From an uncultured Roseiflexaceae bacterium (GTDB lineage: Bacteria > Chloroflexota > Chloroflexia > Chloroflexales > Roseiflexaceae), in the NCBI GenBank assembly GCA_937988885.1, contig CALKHR010000018.1, positions 10,296 through 74,295 on the forward strand: a stretch of 64,000 nucleotides of DNA, in the 5' to 3' direction. The translations under genes and the position numbers were made by a program. Each line of letters begins with the position of its first letter. Position 1 is the stretch's first letter. Positions 60,432-64,000 of this stretch are shown in pieces. The notes below the pieces were generated by a model, which saw only the letters and a list, made by a program, of their open reading frames with translations, had not been told where the DNA came from and searched no databases.

Positions 60432-62237
60432 TTACCGCCCGAATCGACTCATGTTGCCGTGGCGTGTCACCACGCTCGATACGGTGAGATCGGCGTATTT
60501 GGTGCCGGGTGTGTAGTTCCCGTCGATGAACAGGCCGTCCTGGTTGGTGCCGCTGGCGCTCCCGCCCAAGTAGAGCGTGTAGTTGCCGTTGGTCATGCTT
60601 GGCGATGAGAACGAGAGCGATTGGAAGGACTTGCGCGGCTCGAAGGTCAGGATCGATTCGCCCGCTTCGTTTTGCAGGTTGATCAGCGTGCCCGCCTCCT
60701 TTGGCGTGTCGAAGTTAACCAACAGCGCATTCTGCGTCGAGCTCTCGTCGGCGGTCTGCGACATGCCCGAACTGCCGACCGCGACCAGCAGGCCGCCGCT
60801 GATCGCGAATGAGCCGTCGTAGTCCACCGCGCTGTTCATACGCTGCGTGGTGCCGTGGATGATCAGCGTGCCGTTCGTCATGCTCACGTTGCCGTTCGAG
60901 TCGAGTCCATCGCCGCTGGAGTCGAGTAGGATGCGCCCGCCGTTGATGGCGAGCCACGAGCCGTCGTTGCGCGGGCCACGCCCTGGCGCTCCGCCCGGGT
61001 TGCCGTTGAGTGCTCCAGCTCCCGCCGCGTTCAGCGCATCGTCGGCGGAGACAACGCGAATGTCGCCGTCGTTGATGGTTAGCGACGCGCTCTCGATGCC
61101 CTCGTAGGAGGCGTTGATGGCGATGGTGCCGCCGTTGATCGTCACAGAGGCGTCGGCGTGGATGCCATCGTCTCCGGTGGCGATCTCGAAGGTGCCGTTG
61201 TTGATCGTCAGGCTGTTGTTGCTGTGCAGCGCGTCGTCGGCGGCGTCGATGGTGAATGCACCGCCGTCGATGGTGATCGCCGATTTGGCTTTGAGCGCCT
61301 TGGCCGACACAGTGTCGGCGACCGGCGAGGTGTGGCCGTTCGCCGTGGTGATGGTGAGCGTGCCGTTGGCGATCGCGACATCGGTTTCGGCTTGGATGCC
61401 GTCGCCGCCCGCGATGATGTTCAGCGTGCCGTCCTCGATCAGGATGTAGCCCCTGGCGGGATCATCGGCCTCGTCGGATTTCAGGCCGTCGCCGCCTGCG
61501 GTGATGTTGAAGGTGCCCGATTTGATGATCAGGTAGTCTTTACCGCGAATGCCGTCGTCGGCGGCTTGCACGTTGATGGTGCCGCTAGCGATCACGAGGC
61601 CGTCCTTGCTGGCGATGGCATCGTTGAAGTTGGCCTGCACGGTCAATTCGCCAGTGCCCGCGATGGTCAGGTCGGCTTTGCTAAAGAGGGCGGCGTTGGG
61701 TTCCTCGTCCTCGGGCAGCAGAAATTCGTAGGTCTCGCCATCGGTGAGGAAGTTTTCGCTGCCTTCGGCCAAGGTGATCAGCACTTCTTCGGCATCGAGC
61801 ACCGCAATGGGCGCGCCGTTGGGATTGGTGATCGCTACGCCGTTCAACTCCAGTTGCACCAGCGCCTTATCGTTCGTATCGACGAGAATCTGGCCATTAT
61901 CGAGATCGCCGCTGAGTTGGTAGTGCCCTGCAGCGGTGATGGTGGCGGTGGTGCCATCCACCTTCACGCCCTCTCCTTCAACCGAGATGCTATCCCCTTC
62001 GAGAAGAATGGTGGTGATCGGGTCGACTTCTGCGGTCGGTTCCTCAGCCTCGTTGTAGTGCGTCTCGCTTTTTTCGGCGAGCACATCGGGCACGGTGGTT
62101 GGTATGGCTGTTGGTGCAGGCGCACTGGTGGCGCTGGGTTGCGAGATCGCGCTGTTCGGCGCGCTGGGGCTTGCGCCACAAGCCGCTAGGATCGCCACGA
62201 GCACGCTGTTTACGATAAGTATCGGTACTTTTTTCAT
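60432..62237 (-). CDS. Cthe_2159-like carbohydrate-binding beta-helix lipoprotein (DUF4353 type)
   Basis: A 601-residue lipoprotein: signal VLVAILAACGAS with Cys20, a Pro/Thr/Ala linker to about residue 50, then a right-handed beta-helix of short acidic repeats such as GGDGLKSDEADD, GGDGIQAETD, ADDALHSNNS, GDDGIHADAS and GDGLDSNGN. The C-terminal part (about 520-600) is a separate beta domain. Clostridium Cthe_2159, the studied relative, binds polygalacturonate and cellulose through calcium-rich repeats. Here the protein would sit on the cell surface and could hold pectin close to the importer encoded at 20-25 kb. A Gly/Pro-rich insertion lies near residue 420. It is a single gene. Confidence 0.88.
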   Translation of the reverse strand: MKKVPILIVNSVLVAILAACGASPSAPNSAISQPSATSAPAPTAIPTTVPDVLAEKSETHYNEAEEPTAEVDPITTILLEGDSISVEGEGVKVDGTTATITAAGHYQLSGDLDNGQILVDTNDKALVQLELNGVAITNPNGAPIAVLDAEEVLITLAEGSENFLTDGETYEFLLPEDEEPNAALFSKADLTIAGTGELTVQANFNDAIASKDGLVIASGTINVQAADDGIRGKDYLIIKSGTFNITAGGDGLKSDEADDPARGYILIEDGTLNIIAGGDGIQAETDVAIANGTLTITTANGHTSPVADTVSAKALKAKSAITIDGGAFTIDAADDALHSNNSLTINNGTFEIATGDDGIHADASVTINGGTIAINASYEGIESASLTINDGDIRVVSADDALNAAGAGALNGNPGGAPGRGPRNDGSWLAINGGRILLDSSGDGLDSNGNVSMTNGTLIIHGTTQRMNSAVDYDGSFAISGGLLVAVGSSGMSQTADESSTQNALLVNFDTPKEAGTLINLQNEAGESILTFEPRKSFQSLSFSSPSMTNGNYTLYLGGSASGTNQDGLFIDGNYTPGTKYADLTVSSVVTRHGNMSRFGR

Positions 62238-62518
62238 CGTTCACCTGTTTGCATACTCTGATAACAGACCATCCTCATTTGGGCGGTGAACAGGAGCATG
62301 CACTTATTGTCTGGCTTTAGTATAGGATAGACTCTTTCAGGAAGTTTGAAGGAAGGATAAGGAAACTATAAGCCTCTCCTATGTGTCTGAAGTGTTCACA
62401 GATTGAATGTTCATCATTTGTGCAGTGGGTTTGAGACATATGAGGGTATGTGATACGCTGTAGCGGCGAGTCGCGGCACGACATCCCATTGGCGTTTGTA
62501 GCGCATATGGAGGGCAAC

Positions 62519-63847
62519 ATGGTTGATCTGCTGATTCAGAACACGACGGTGATTGATCCGAGTGATACTGGTCTGGATGTTCTGTATGGCTACGATGTGG
62601 CGATCACTGGCCTGCACATTGTGGATGTGCAGCCGACTGGCAAATGGGGTGCCGATGCAGCGCGTGAGCGGATCGATGGTGGTGAACTGGTGACGCTTCC
62701 TGGGCTGATCAATAGCCACGCACATAGCGCGATGACGCTGTTTCGCGGCTCCGCTGAGGATGTGCCGATCGATGTGTGGTTCAACGATTACATTTGGGCG
62801 ATGGAGAGCCATCTGACGCCCGAGGACATCTATTGGGGCACGCTGCTGGCGGCGGTCGAGTCGATCGAGAGCGGGGTGACGACGATCGCCGATCACTATT
62901 TCGGCACCGATCAGGTGGCTGAGGCGTTTGCGGCCAGCGGGTTGCGTGGCGAATTGGCTTGGACGATGTTTGGGCAGGACCCCAGCATCGAGTTGAACGC
63001 GGCGGGTGAGTTCGCGGCGCGCTGGCATGGTGCTGCCGAAGGGCGCATACGCACATGGTTCGGGCCGCACGCGCCGTACACTTGTCCGGCTCCGTTCTTG
63101 CGCGAGGTGGCGAGTGAGGCGCAGCGCTTGGGCTTGCGCTGCCATATCCACGTGTCGGAGACCGCCGAGCAGGTGCGAGCTAGTATCGGGCAGCACGGCG
63201 TCACGCCGATCCGCTTGCTGGAGCAGGTGGGCCTGATGAACGGGCCGCTCCTGTGCGCGCACGCCACCCACGCGACACCCGAGGATGTGAAGCTCCTGGC
63301 CGAGCACAATGTGGGCGTGGCGCATTGCCCAAAGACATTTTTGAAGCTGGCGGAGGGCATCGCGCCGATCACGGCGATGTTGGAGGCGGGAGTGCCTGTG
63401 GGTTTGGGCAGCGACGGGGCTGCAAGCAACAATACGCTCGATATCTTGGAGCAGACGCGGTTGACGGCGCTGATGCAGAAGCACACCCAGCAGGATGCAC
63501 GGAAGTTGCCGGCAGGCCTTGCGCTGAGCCTGTCGTCGTTGGGCGGCGCGAGGGCACTGGGACGCGCTGAAGAACTTGGACGATTGGCAACCGGGTTTTT
63601 GGCCGATGTGACGCTGGTGCGGCTCGATGGCGCGCATATGCAGCCGTTGCACGATCTGGTGGCGGCGTTGGTGTATTCGGCCCGAGCCAGCGATGTTGAT
63701 ACGGTGATGGTGAATGGGCGCGTGTTGATGCGGCAGCGGCAGTTGCTCACGCTCGATAAGCCGACGATCGTGCGCGAGGTGGCAGCGCGGGCCAAGCGAC
63801 TACGCGAAAGCGGCGATGAACAGCGTATTCATCGGTACGGCGGGTGA
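62519..63847 (+). CDS. SAH/MTA deaminase-type amidohydrolase
   Basis: A 442-residue metal-dependent amidohydrolase of the ATZ/TRZ branch. It has the metal motif SHAHSAMTLFRG (family HxH), HIHVSETAEQV with the third His, HATHATPEDV, and SDGAASNNTLDILEQTRL with the catalytic Asp. This last motif is shared by 5-methylthioadenosine/S-adenosylhomocysteine deaminases (MtaD), which convert SAH to S-inosylhomocysteine. Other substrates such as guanine-like bases are possible. GGAGGG just before the ATG at 62519 sets the start; ATG 62507 is a less likely choice. Cytoplasmic, single gene. Confidence 0.85.
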   Translation: MVDLLIQNTTVIDPSDTGLDVLYGYDVAITGLHIVDVQPTGKWGADAARERIDGGELVTLPGLINSHAHSAMTLFRGSAEDVPIDVWFNDYIWAMESHLTPEDIYWGTLLAAVESIESGVTTIADHYFGTDQVAEAFAASGLRGELAWTMFGQDPSIELNAAGEFAARWHGAAEGRIRTWFGPHAPYTCPAPFLREVASEAQRLGLRCHIHVSETAEQVRASIGQHGVTPIRLLEQVGLMNGPLLCAHATHATPEDVKLLAEHNVGVAHCPKTFLKLAEGIAPITAMLEAGVPVGLGSDGAASNNTLDILEQTRLTALMQKHTQQDARKLPAGLALSLSSLGGARALGRAEELGRLATGFLADVTLVRLDGAHMQPLHDLVAALVYSARASDVDTVMVNGRVLMRQRQLLTLDKPTIVREVAARAKRLRESGDEQRIHRYGG

Positions 63848-64000
63848 GTTGGTGGGGCTTGGCGGGTGCGCGCGGCGCTGCGCGAACGGACCACGCTGCG
63901 GTAGTTACCTGTAGCCCTGTGCCCGTCGCGCTGGATGGCACTCCAAAGCCGAAGCATGACCACGGGCGCTGCCCTTGAGGCTGCGCCTTTTGCGTCAGCA
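63848..64000. other. G+C-rich non-coding end of window
   Basis: No gene is recognised. It is G+C-rich and contains small inverted repeats (for example GCGCGGCGCTGCGC near 63870). It may be the edge of an interspersed repeat, but one copy in this window cannot show that. Confidence 0.3.

Overview
The window looks like chromosomal DNA of a member of the Chloroflexota, probably class Chloroflexia (Herpetosiphon or Chloroflexus-like). This is inferred from the protein style: a very large multi-GAF SpoIIE phosphatase, a kinase-like/AAA/histidine-kinase giant, an HTH-ATPase-TPR regulator, a CpXC zinc-ribbon protein, alanine/threonine-rich lipoprotein linkers, and moderately high G+C genes separated by AT-rich spacers with sigma70-type promoters. 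No rRNA, tRNA, CRISPR array or intact insertion sequence was recognised.

Layout. 1-3.0 kb: the 5' part of an HTH/NTPase/TPR regulator (runs off the left edge, minus strand) and a small orphan gene with its own promoter and terminator. 3.4-10.6 kb: a DedA-type membrane protein, then a six-hairpin glycosidase followed by a family-1 sugar ABC importer (binding lipoprotein and two permeases, no ATPase). 10.6-12.6 kb: an orphan CHASE4 histidine kinase. 13.0-25.9 kb, minus strand: a ten-gene uronate/pectin-oligosaccharide locus under a LacI-family gene. It holds a peptide-type ABC importer (binding protein, two permeases, two ATPases), a heparinase II/III-type lyase, a KdgF cupin, oligogalacturonate lyase, an IolB-type isomerase and KduD. 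Together these would import unsaturated or saturated oligouronides and carry them to 2-keto-3-deoxygluconate; the kinase and aldolase that normally follow are not in the window.

26-31.3 kb: single genes (MBL-fold hydrolase, CPBP protease, a divergent GAPDH, nucleoside hydrolase) and a pseudo-receiver/RodZ-like fusion. 31.4-36.6 kb: a GT39-like membrane protein, a two-TM double-RCK protein without a visible K+ filter, and a TPR/MshEN-like protein. 36.6-38.1 kb: an FGGY sugar kinase. 38.2-54.2 kb is a signalling island: a six-GAF SpoIIE phosphatase, a pseudokinase-AAA-GAF-HisKA_2 histidine kinase, a receiver-GAF-PAS-HisKA_3 kinase, a NarL regulator, a membrane diguanylate cyclase, and a receiver-PAS-PAS protein that stops where a kinase would start. 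54.2-64 kb: an alkyltransferase-like DNA repair protein, the CpXC protein, MutS, L-rhamnose mutarotase, a membrane protein, a Cthe_2159-like carbohydrate-binding lipoprotein and an SAH/MTA deaminase-type amidohydrolase.

The points most worth following up are the dead, N-lobe-less kinase domain on the 1631-residue histidine kinase with a structured leader before it, a four-copy CCCCAT motif with 22-23 bp period upstream of the diguanylate cyclase, an IolB-type enzyme standing where KduI is expected, paired operators under a near-consensus promoter for the LacI gene, and the Glu-for-Asp pseudo-receiver fused to a RodZ-like module.
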